From the NCBI GenBank assembly GCA_029061155.1, contig JAIDSQ010000068.1, positions 1 through 37,194 on the forward strand: DNA of 37,194 nt. Direction: 5' to 3'. The translations under genes and the position numbers were made by a program. This DNA comes from Clostridia bacterium. GTDB lineage: Bacteria; Bacillota; Clostridia; Christensenellales; Borkfalkiaceae. The notes under the pieces were generated by a model. That model searched no databases. It saw only the letters and a program-made list of their open reading frames with translations, and was not told where the DNA came from. This document shows, in pieces, positions 1 to 6,429 of the stretch (its first letter is position 1; each line of letters opens with the position of its first letter).

Positions 1-143
1 ATATTTTAGTTTTCAAGTATTTTTTATATGTTTTAAACTATTTTCAAATGTGCGTATAAATACCGCGCCTTAGAGTAAAATATTAAAAACGGCGTTAGCC
101 GAGGCAAATATTTCCTTTACTTGCAATTTTTTACGTTTATTCC

Positions 144-172
144 TTGACAGTTAAGTCGTTTTGTATTACAAT
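144..172 (+). promoter_or_regulatory. sigma-A-type promoter of the proline-rich membrane protein gene
   Basis: TTGACA (144-149), a 17-nt spacer and TACAAT (167-172). The start site should fall near 179, giving a leader of about 60 nt. That leader carries AGGAG seven bases before the ATG at 240, so this gene has a conventional leadered message. The rest of 1-143 shows no gene. Confidence 0.75.
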
Positions 173-239
173 GATATAACACAGAAATATAATTACCCGC
201 CATATATATGCAGGTTAAAGTTATATCAGGAGAAATCTA

Positions 240-2351
240 ATGGAAATTTCCGAAACAAAAAAATCGAATAAGTATGCAGCGTTAGTTACATACTTAGTCG
301 CTATTGTATGTTTATTGCTCGGGCTGTTCCTTCCGCTCTTTAACGGCAACGGAATACTTGCCCTGTCTTTACCCGACGTACTCAATCAATTGATAGGCAG
401 CGAAGTTATCAGTGCAGGCAACAAACTGGACCTTTCGTTCAGCGCCGACCTGTTCGGGCTGGGCGTAAACGTAGACATAATGGCATACGTAATTTTCCTT
501 TACGCCGTTGTCACCTTGCTCGGACTTTTAGCTCTCGTACCCATCGGACTTGCCTTCAACAAGCAAAGTAAAGTTCCAGTAATATTTGAATACATCATAC
601 TTACCGCGTCCACTCTCGTGCTGTCGCTGTATGTAATTATGGCGCTCCAGCTCGTGGCGGAAACGGCTGTAAGCTTAAACCTTATAATTGCATTCGGCGG
701 TTCGCTGCTTGCGCTTATGGTGCTCAGCTGTATCAACAAAAAAGGTGCGGGCGTGGCGAAATTGTTCTTATGCCTCTTCTCCGCGGTTGCGCTTTTACTT
801 TTATTTGATTTAACCGTAGTTATCCCCGCGCTTAAAGAACCTCTGGAAAGTTTGGGAACAAGCATAGGAGTTTACCCCGCTCTGTTCAGGGCAAACGAAG
901 TTAACGTTTCGGCTATAGATTACTTTACGCTTTTCTTTGCGGGCAGTGAAGGCGCAAACTTTTCGGCGCTCTTAGGCACGACTGAAGTCGTTGCGGAAAA
1001 GATTATGTGCTGTGCCGCGCTTGCCGCTGCAATAATCGTTTTGTTTAACTTCTTCATAGACGTAATCAGCCTTTCCACTAACGGCAAAAAGGTTGGGCTG
1101 TTATTCAACATCGTAAGATACGGACTTGCGTTTTTAATTATCGTACTCCTTATTATAATGACTTTTGTATGCAAGTACAATTTCGGTCTGTTTACGATAA
1201 CAATTGCCGTGATTGTCACTCTGCAGCTTTTAATAAGCGTACTGCGCTTTATAATGCACTTAAAGAAAGTTTCGGAAGAAAAGCGTGAAAAGGACTTTGA
1301 AAGCCAGAAGATAAAGTTTGTAAAGCCAGTTAAACAGCCCAAACAAAAGCCCGAACCCGAGGTTCAGAACGTTCCTCAGATACCCGCGTTTGTCGGTGCT
1401 CAGCCCATTGTTTCAGAACCTATCGTAGCAGAGACCATAGAACCTCCCAAGCCTCAGGATGAGCAGATGGCGTTTATAGAACCCGCGCCCGAGGTCAAAG
1501 AGGAACCCGAATACGAAGAACCCCTTCACGAGACTCCCGGCGAAGTTCAGATGGAAATGGATGGAATGCCCGAGCCTGAAACACACGAGGACGAAACCTT
1601 CTATGTTCCCGAAGAGAAACCCGCAGAACAACCCGAAGGTTCTTACGAAACTCAGGAAGAATACGAGAAACCCGTCTACATCGGAACTGAAGAAGTTCAG
1701 CCCGAACAGACCGAAGAGCCTGTTCAGACATACGAACCTGTTCCCGCATACGAGCCTCAACCTGAACCTACCTACGAGCAGCCCGCTTACGTTCAGCCTG
1801 TACAACCTGTCGTGTCCGAGGAACCCGAGCCTGTTGCTCAGCCCGAACCCGAAGTTGTAACGCCTGTATATCAGCAGCCTGTTTACCAGCAACCTATATA
1901 TCAACAGCCTGTATATCAGCAACCCGCTTATGTTCAGCCCGTACAAAAGGTTGAAGAACCTAAGCCTGCACCTGCTCCTACACCAGTAGCAACACCCGCG
2001 CCTACTCCGGCACCTGCTCCTGCTCCCGCTCCTGTGCCCGTACGCGTAGAAGTTAAGCCTCAGCCCGCTCAGGACCGCACGGCGCGTCCCTATATCGACA
2101 AGCGCATTTACAGTGAGATGTACGAGCAGTCCGACAGCTTTATAAGCAAACTTTCCGATGCGGAAAAGGTTGAGTTTACAAGAACGTTTATCGAAAGAGC
2201 AAACGGAGATTTAGCGAATATACCCGAATACGTAATCGGCGGAAATAATAAAAAGTTCTTCTCGGCAGTGTTTATCTACCTCGGCAGAATACGCGGAATG
2301 ATTTCCGACGGACTTTTGAACAAGATGTTTAAAGAACTGAATATGCTTTGA
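240..2351 (+). CDS. polytopic membrane protein with long Pro/Glu-rich linker and conserved-looking C-terminal domain, unknown function
   Basis: This 703-residue protein was not recognised. Residues about 13-340 hold roughly eight hydrophobic stretches. Residues about 345-615 form an acidic, proline-rich, low-complexity linker that ends in YQQPV repeats and a run of alternating Pro-Ala. The last ~90 residues return to ordinary composition, are predicted to be mostly helical and contain no catalytic motif I know. The architecture suggests a membrane anchor holding a small cytoplasmic or surface domain on a flexible arm. The start is supported by AGGAG seven bases upstream and a TTGACA-17-TACAAT promoter. 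The gene is monocistronic and ends at a shared palindromic terminator. The linker composition means antisense ORFs on the minus strand (1413-1946) are artefacts. Confidence is high that it is a gene and low for any role. Confidence 0.85.
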   Translation: MEISETKKSNKYAALVTYLVAIVCLLLGLFLPLFNGNGILALSLPDVLNQLIGSEVISAGNKLDLSFSADLFGLGVNVDIMAYVIFLYAVVTLLGLLALVPIGLAFNKQSKVPVIFEYIILTASTLVLSLYVIMALQLVAETAVSLNLIIAFGGSLLALMVLSCINKKGAGVAKLFLCLFSAVALLLLFDLTVVIPALKEPLESLGTSIGVYPALFRANEVNVSAIDYFTLFFAGSEGANFSALLGTTEVVAEKIMCCAALAAAIIVLFNFFIDVISLSTNGKKVGLLFNIVRYGLAFLIIVLLIIMTFVCKYNFGLFTITIAVIVTLQLLISVLRFIMHLKKVSEEKREKDFESQKIKFVKPVKQPKQKPEPEVQNVPQIPAFVGAQPIVSEPIVAETIEPPKPQDEQMAFIEPAPEVKEEPEYEEPLHETPGEVQMEMDGMPEPETHEDETFYVPEEKPAEQPEGSYETQEEYEKPVYIGTEEVQPEQTEEPVQTYEPVPAYEPQPEPTYEQPAYVQPVQPVVSEEPEPVAQPEPEVVTPVYQQPVYQQPIYQQPVYQQPAYVQPVQKVEEPKPAPAPTPVATPAPTPAPAPAPAPVPVRVEVKPQPAQDRTARPYIDKRIYSEMYEQSDSFISKLSDAEKVEFTRTFIERANGDLANIPEYVIGGNNKKFFSAVFIYLGRIRGMISDGLLNKMFKELNML
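1863..1932 (+). repeat. tandem ~15-nt repeats encoding YQQPV/YQQPI units
   Basis: Four consecutive copies of a pentapeptide unit (YQQPV, YQQPV-like, YQQPI, YQQPA) are encoded here inside the linker of the first gene. The copies differ at synonymous sites, so this is a protein-level repeat that has drifted rather than a fresh slippage array. Codon-level variability argues against an assembly collapse. Confidence 0.7.
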
Positions 2352-2362
2352 TAAGCAAAACA

Positions 2363-2394
2363 AAAACGGCTCAGGCAATTGCCTGAGCCGTTTT
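2363..2394. terminator. bidirectional intrinsic terminator
   Basis: A perfect 32-nt palindrome, AAAACGGCTCAGGCAA followed by its complement, lies between two convergent genes. It has A residues on the left and T residues on the right, so it can terminate both the gene ending at 2351 and the sigma operon ending at 2402. Confidence 0.9.
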
Positions 2395-2401
2395 AATATA
2401 T

Positions 2402-2776
2402 TTATTTACGTTTAATCTCTACTTTAATCTGTCCCTGCTCTCCCGCCTGAATTTCGCCGCACAGGCTTTTGATAATGTACAGCCCCCTTCCGCTTTCGGC
2501 GAATACGTCGGGCGCGGAACGGCACAAATCAAGCCCGATAAGACTTTGCGCGCTTACAGTAATTTCAATCTTGTCGCCTGTAAGCGTACCCGTGAACTGC
2601 GCCTCGTCGCCGCCGTGACGAATGACGTTTGTAATAAGCTCGCACGAAACAAGCTTACTTGAAAAAATCTCGTCGTCGCCGACGCCCGCGCCGCGCAAGA
2701 AGTCGGCAAAGGCTTGCAGCTCGCAATTCATATTTTTTAAGTTGTCAACCTTAAAACTTATTTTCAAAGCAGACAT
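2402..2776 (-). CDS. RsbW/SpoIIAB-type anti-sigma serine kinase (HATPase_c_2)
   Basis: A 124-residue GHKL-fold ATPase of the anti-sigma family. Visible motifs are the N box CELITNVIRHG (about residues 45-55) and the G box GRGLYIIKSL (about 95-104). Family members bind a cognate sigma factor and phosphorylate a STAS anti-anti-sigma protein. It is the last gene of a four-gene operon, directly after the sigma gene, whereas SpoIIAB and RsbW are usually encoded just before theirs. Start choice: the ATG at 2776 has GAGGG only one base upstream, which is too close. A TTG at 2767 has the same GAGGG ten bases upstream and overlaps the sigma read-through stop as TTGA, the same style as the ATGA junctions upstream. 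I list the ATG as the outer limit and think the TTG is more likely used. Confidence 0.85.
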   Translation of the reverse strand: MSALKISFKVDNLKNMNCELQAFADFLRGAGVGDDEIFSSKLVSCELITNVIRHGGDEAQFTGTLTGDKIEITVSAQSLIGLDLCRSAPDVFAESGRGLYIIKSLCGEIQAGEQGQIKVEIKRK

Positions 2777-2883
2777 TCCCTCAGTTTTTCGACTATTTTT
2801 CTTTCGGCGCGCGAAACGAACATCTGACTTACGCCAAGTATTTTGCCCACTTCCGCCTGTGATTTTCCCTGTACGAATCTTTA
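2764..2883 (-). pseudogene. detached 3' part of the sigma factor gene (region 4.2), in frame beyond a TAA
   Basis: Reading the sigma frame through the TAA at 2883-2881 gives 38 more codons before TGA at 2766-2764. They encode RFVQGKSQAEVGKILGVSQ and then MFVSRAERKIVEKLREC, a clear region 4.2 helix-turn-helix most like SigB and SigF. With one residue in place of the stop, the total would be 241 residues, a normal length for the family. The stop sits where relatives have leucine, so one change from TTA to TAA explains it. No plausible separate start or ribosome binding site precedes this piece. Confidence 0.88.
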
Positions 2884-3489
2884 CGCAACAACCTTCTGTT
2901 CGGTGGGGTCAAGCTTTTTTATTTCCGCCCTTAACGCCTCGCCGTCCTCAAAGCTTTCAAACTTGTCGGACATATCGGGGATAATATCGTAAAGATGACC
3001 TTCGCCGTCCTCAACCCCTACTTTTGCGTCAAGGCTTACGGGCGAGCGGTATTCAAGCGCCTCGATAACCTGTTCCTCCGTTACCCCGAGTTTTTCCGAA
3101 AGCTGTTTTACAGTGGGTTTCACACCGTTATATTTATAGTAATCGTTCATTTCTGCACGAACCTTTGAGGCAAGCGAATACAGCCTTCTCGGCGGGCGTA
3201 CCGAACGCGAGTAGTCGCGGAAGTAATTTTTGATAATTCCCGTAACGGTTGGAGTTATGTACGTGGTGAACTGAACGCCCATGTCGGGGTCGAAACGCTC
3301 GACTCCCGAAATTAGACCTTCGGACGCAACCTGAAAAAGATCGTCGTACTCCACCCCTCTGCCCGCAAATTTCTTGGCGAGAATTTCGGCGACGTATATG
3401 TAGTTTTCAACGAGCCTGTTCCTTATTGTGATATCGCCTGTCCGGCGGTATTCGCGGAACAGCCCGTCCGCCTCTTTCGCGTCAATCAT
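2881..3489 (-). CDS. SigB/SigF/SigG-family sigma factor, interrupted by an in-frame stop before region 4.2
   Basis: This 202-residue ORF encodes sigma-70 region 2 (DDLFQVASEGLISGVERFDP, about residues 49-68, and the TTYITPTVTGIIKNYFRDY segment) and region 3 (about 95-150). It stops at the beginning of region 4 after LDPTEQKVVA. The family is the general-stress or forespore class controlled by partner-switching kinases, as the neighbours suggest. The start ATG overlaps the stop of the upstream gene as ATGA. As it stands the protein lacks the -35-binding helix-turn-helix and should not direct normal transcription. The missing 38 codons are present in frame downstream. The lesion could be a real loss-of-function mutation, a strain variant, a sequencing error or read-through. 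TAA is used as a normal stop by many genes here, so code reassignment is unlikely. Confidence 0.9.
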   Translation of the reverse strand: MIDAKEADGLFREYRRTGDITIRNRLVENYIYVAEILAKKFAGRGVEYDDLFQVASEGLISGVERFDPDMGVQFTTYITPTVTGIIKNYFRDYSRSVRPPRRLYSLASKVRAEMNDYYKYNGVKPTVKQLSEKLGVTEEQVIEALEYRSPVSLDAKVGVEDGEGHLYDIIPDMSDKFESFEDGEALRAEIKKLDPTEQKVVA

Positions 3490-3833
3490 ATCCCGAGCGT
3501 TACCTTACTTATAATTCCGTCACTTTTTTTAATGTCACAGTAGTCGACGAGCGCGCCTATAAGTGCAAGCGAAAGCTCGCTTTCGCCCGCAACGGCTTTT
3601 CCGCCCAAGCCTTCGAGCTCGGCAGTTATTTTATCCTGCGCGTTGAAAACCGCCCTCACCCTTTCAAAACCGCAGTTTTTCAGGATAAGCGCGCTTTCTG
3701 TCACGCACACTTTAAAATCTTCGAGCATATCTACGTCGACGTCGGCACACGAACAGACGGCGCCCGCTACAAGCCTTAAAGCAGTCATATATTCGCTGTC
3801 TTTAAGATAAAATTCAACCGTTAAACTGTTCAT
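3486..3833 (-). CDS. degenerate RsbW/SpoIIAB-like protein lacking ATP-binding motifs
   Basis: A 115-residue protein in the position normally held by SpoIIAB or RsbW, between the STAS gene and the sigma gene. Its pattern follows the anti-sigma fold: a helix DFKVCVTESALIL where the N box should be, and a C-terminal SLALIGALVDYCDIKKSDG segment resembling the end of the fold. The N-box asparagine and the glycine-rich lid are missing, so ATP binding looks lost. The start is set at the ATG at 3833, which overlaps the STAS stop as TAATG and has GGAG upstream; the track's start at 3866 would run into the STAS gene. The gene ends in an ATGA overlap with the sigma gene. It may be a non-catalytic sigma-binding scaffold. 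The family call rests on weak similarity plus position. Confidence 0.65.
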   Translation of the reverse strand: MNSLTVEFYLKDSEYMTALRLVAGAVCSCADVDVDMLEDFKVCVTESALILKNCGFERVRAVFNAQDKITAELEGLGGKAVAGESELSLALIGALVDYCDIKKSDGIISKVTLGI

Positions 3834-4138
3834 TATCTTATCTCCATTATGGTGTCGAGCGAGCATATCTGGAAAAGCTTTCTTATCCTAGGCTGAACGT
3901 TTTTAAGTACGGTAGTATGCCCTTCGGCTTTAAGCGTCTTGAAAATCTTTACAAACGTGCCGAGCATTGTGCTGTCGATAAACGTAAGCGCAGTGCAGTC
4001 GAACAGCATATCCTTTTTATCGTGCCTGTAAGCCGCCATAACCTCGGCGTAAAAGTCTTCGCTGGTGGCGGAATCTATTTCACCCGAAAGCGAAAACTCA
4101 AGCGCGTTATCGGTAGAAACGAGTTTTACCTGTTGCAT
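3833..4138 (-). CDS. STAS-domain anti-anti-sigma factor (SpoIIAA/RsbV-like)
   Basis: A 101-residue STAS domain. The phosphorylatable motif is FIDSTMLGTFV, corresponding to the DS(S/T)G motif of SpoIIAA and RsbV with Met in place of Gly. In the family the unphosphorylated form releases the sigma factor from its anti-sigma kinase, and a PP2C phosphatase such as SpoIIE resets it. The start at 4138 is chosen because GAGGG lies about seven bases upstream; the track start at 4225 adds a sequence with no such site. It is the first gene of the operon and is divergent from citrate synthase. I saw no convincing sigma-A promoter for it in 4139-4213. A GCGTT/AACGC dyad lies at 4187-4200. Confidence 0.88.
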   Translation of the reverse strand: MQQVKLVSTDNALEFSLSGEIDSATSEDFYAEVMAAYRHDKKDMLFDCTALTFIDSTMLGTFVKIFKTLKAEGHTTVLKNVQPRIRKLFQICSLDTIMEIR

Positions 4139-4213
4139 AATTACCCTCTTAAAAAAAATTACTACTAATTTTATAAACACTTTTAAGCGTTCCGAAACGC
4201 AGGCGCATATAAT

Positions 4214-4243
4214 TTGACACGCCACGCACCGTTATGATAAAAT
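4214..4243 (+). promoter_or_regulatory. promoter of citrate synthase, apparently leaderless
   Basis: TTGACA (4214-4219), an 18-nt spacer and TAAAAT (4238-4243). Only six bases separate the -10 element from the ATG at 4250, so transcription should begin at or next to the A of the start codon. No Shine-Dalgarno sequence is present. Confidence 0.6.
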
Positions 4244-4249
4244 AAGCGT

Positions 4250-5620
4250 ATGGATTTTAATGACGCTGACCTTATCGTCAAATATTCGCACTCCATTTCG
4301 GAGCTTGCAAAAAAGACGAAAGAAAATGTAATCGACCCCTCGTTCTACGAAAAGTACGACGTAAAGCGCGGACTGCGCGACAAAAACGGCAAGGGCGTAC
4401 TGTGCGGTCTTACGGAAATTTCCGAAGTCACCGCGTGGGAAACAATAGACGGAAAACGCACGCCCGTTAACGGCACGCTGTGTTACCGCGGATATAACGT
4501 TAAGGACCTTGTGGGGGGCTGTATTTCAGACAACCGTTTCGGGTTTGAAGAAACGGTGTATTTGCTGTTGTTCGGCTCGCTCCCCCAAAAGCGCGATCTT
4601 GAAGAGTTCAGCGAAATGCTTGCCGAATTCAGGGTTCTGCCCAAAAACTTTGTGCGCGACGTGATAATGAAGTCGCCCTCCAAGGATATGATGAATATGC
4701 TTGCGAGGTGCGTACTTAACCTTTACAGTTACGACCCTGACCCCGACAACATTTCCATACCAAACGTTTTAAGGCAGTGCCTCGGGCTGATTGCGCAACT
4801 GCCCATGATTTCGGCATACTCTTACAGGGCGTACCGCTATTATAACACAAACGACGGGTCGCTTGTAATACATAAGCCCGTTTCCGAATACTCCACCGCG
4901 CAGAACATACTGCACGTTTTAAGAAAAGATAATCAGTTTACCGACCTTGAGGCAAAAGTTCTGGACGTGTGCCTTACCCTTCACGCAGAGCACGGCGGCG
5001 GTAACGCCTCGACCTTTGCAACCCACCTTGCCACGTCCACGGGCACGGACACCTACTCTTCCACAGCAGTTTCGCTCGGTTCTCTCAAAGGTCCCAAGCA
5101 CGGCGGCGCAAACATCAAGGTTATGCAGATGTTTGAAAACATCAAAGAAAACGTCGGCAAGCGTACGGAAAGCAATATTTACGACTACGTAAGAAAAATT
5201 TTAGATAAAAAGGCTTTTGACAGAACTGGGCTTATATACGGAATAGGTCACGCCGTATACACCCTGTCCGACCCGAGGGCGGAGATTTTGAAAGTGTATG
5301 CGGGCAAGCTTGCAATCGAAAAGGGGCGCGAGGACGAGTTCAGACTGTACGACACAGTCGCGCGCGCTGCCTGCGAAATTATCTCCGAAAATAAAAATAT
5401 CAACAAGCCCGTAACGCCCAACGTGGACTTTTATTCGGGTTTTGTATATTCAATGCTCAACCTGCCCGAAGAGCTGTTCACTCCCCTTTTCGCCATAGCG
5501 AGGATTGCGGGCTGGAGCGCGCACAGAATAGAAGAGCTTGTTTCGGGCGGCAAAATTATACGCCCCGCATACGAGTGCGTATTGCCGAGGCGCGCATATA
5601 AGCCCATTGAAAGGCGTTAA
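4250..5620 (+). CDS. citrate synthase
   Basis: A 456-residue type I citrate synthase that condenses oxaloacetate with acetyl-CoA at the entry of the oxidative TCA branch. The active-site regions are visible: LHAEHGGGNAST (about 244-255), GPKHGGANIKVM, the second histidine in GIGHAVYTLSDPRA (about 334-347), and the catalytic aspartate in NVDFYSGFVY. The length and the roughly 45-residue N-terminal extension fit clostridial members. The neighbouring genes contribute no other TCA enzyme. A 2-methylcitrate synthase role cannot be excluded from sequence alone. The gene seems to be expressed from a leaderless promoter. Its stop codon overlaps the stop of the convergent rluA gene (TTAA at 5617-5620), with no terminator between them. 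Confidence 0.93.
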   Translation: MDFNDADLIVKYSHSISELAKKTKENVIDPSFYEKYDVKRGLRDKNGKGVLCGLTEISEVTAWETIDGKRTPVNGTLCYRGYNVKDLVGGCISDNRFGFEETVYLLLFGSLPQKRDLEEFSEMLAEFRVLPKNFVRDVIMKSPSKDMMNMLARCVLNLYSYDPDPDNISIPNVLRQCLGLIAQLPMISAYSYRAYRYYNTNDGSLVIHKPVSEYSTAQNILHVLRKDNQFTDLEAKVLDVCLTLHAEHGGGNASTFATHLATSTGTDTYSSTAVSLGSLKGPKHGGANIKVMQMFENIKENVGKRTESNIYDYVRKILDKKAFDRTGLIYGIGHAVYTLSDPRAEILKVYAGKLAIEKGREDEFRLYDTVARAACEIISENKNINKPVTPNVDFYSGFVYSMLNLPEELFTPLFAIARIAGWSAHRIEELVSGGKIIRPAYECVLPRRAYKPIERR

Positions 5621-6429
5621 AGCGAATAACTGCTTTCAAACGTTTTAGCGTTTAAATAACTTAAACTTCCTTCAAAATCAAAACTAAGATATTTTGCAAT
5701 AAGACGCTGCCTTACGGCGGCGTACTTTTTGTTTAAAATTTCGTCGCCGTACTTGTTATCGCCGAGCACGGGACAGCCGATAAACGCCATATGCGCACGT
5801 ATCTGGTGCGTTTTGCCCGTGTGCAGAGTTATTTCCACAAGCGAGATATCCCCGCGGTTTTCCTTCACGCAGTACTCGGTAACTATCTTTTCCGCGTCCG
5901 CGCGGGGGGACGAGTACACTTTTACCTCGCTCTTTATTTCGTCCTTTACAAGGTAAGCGGTGAGCGTTCCTTCGTTATTTTTGAAATTGTTTTTGCACAA
6001 TGCGATATATTTTTTGGTAACCGTGCGCCCCTTAAACGCGTTTAAAAGCTGCTTTTCCGCGTCCTCAGTTTTGGCGTAAACAATAAGCCCCTGCGTGTTT
6101 CTGTCCAGTCTGTGTACCGCATAAAACTGTCCGCGGGACTGCAGCTCGTAAAAAAGTCCCTCGCTCGAAACGCCCGAAGGCTTGTCCGCGATATATATGT
6201 TTTCGTCCTCGTACACTGCCGTGTGCGAGGGCTTTTGTTCCTGCTTTGAAGTTGTGTAATAGACGACCTCGTCCCCCGCGTTTAAGGGCACGTTGGACCT
6301 GACGCGAATGCCGTTTACTTTAACGTCCTTTGCTTTAAGAAGGACGTTAAGGCAAAACGAACCCTGCGGATATACGCTGTCGGTAAAATCTTTTAAGTTT
6401 GTCTTTTGCGATACGAGGAAAGTTTTCAT
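5617..6429 (-). CDS. RluA-family pseudouridine synthase with N-terminal S4 domain
   Basis: A 270-residue enzyme that isomerises uridine to pseudouridine in rRNA or tRNA. Residues about 12-70 form an S4-like RNA-binding domain (FCLNVLLKAKDVKVNG). The RluA catalytic signature HRLDRNTQGLIVYAK (about 126-140) contains the essential aspartate, and KTHQIRAHMAFIGCPVLGD is the usual C-terminal motif. The start is placed at 6429, where ATGA overlaps the feoB stop. The track's 6579 start would extend deep into feoB. There is no good Shine-Dalgarno, so translation is probably coupled to feoB. The target RNA position cannot be decided from sequence. Confidence 0.9.
   Translation of the reverse strand: MKTFLVSQKTNLKDFTDSVYPQGSFCLNVLLKAKDVKVNGIRVRSNVPLNAGDEVVYYTTSKQEQKPSHTAVYEDENIYIADKPSGVSSEGLFYELQSRGQFYAVHRLDRNTQGLIVYAKTEDAEKQLLNAFKGRTVTKKYIALCKNNFKNNEGTLTAYLVKDEIKSEVKVYSSPRADAEKIVTEYCVKENRGDISLVEITLHTGKTHQIRAHMAFIGCPVLGDNKYGDEILNKKYAAVRQRLIAKYLSFDFEGSLSYLNAKTFESSYSL

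Noticed and set aside
1863-1932. Short tandem repeats as a possible CRISPR array
   Set aside because: The units are contiguous without spacers and are in frame within a protein gene.
1413-1946. 177-residue minus-strand ORF with leucine/glycine repeats
   Set aside because: It is the complement of the Pro/Glu/Gln-rich linker of the first gene, and the repeats are inherited from it.
2881-2883. Reassigned TAA codon in this organism
   Set aside because: Many certain genes in the window, such as citrate synthase and pyrG, end at TAA exactly at the family's normal C-terminus.
4139-4213. SigB-type promoter (GTTT then GGGTAA) before the STAS gene
   Set aside because: The GTTTAT and GGGTAA elements are about 26 bases apart and the latter abuts the ATG, so it cannot act as a promoter; it is the ribosome site region.
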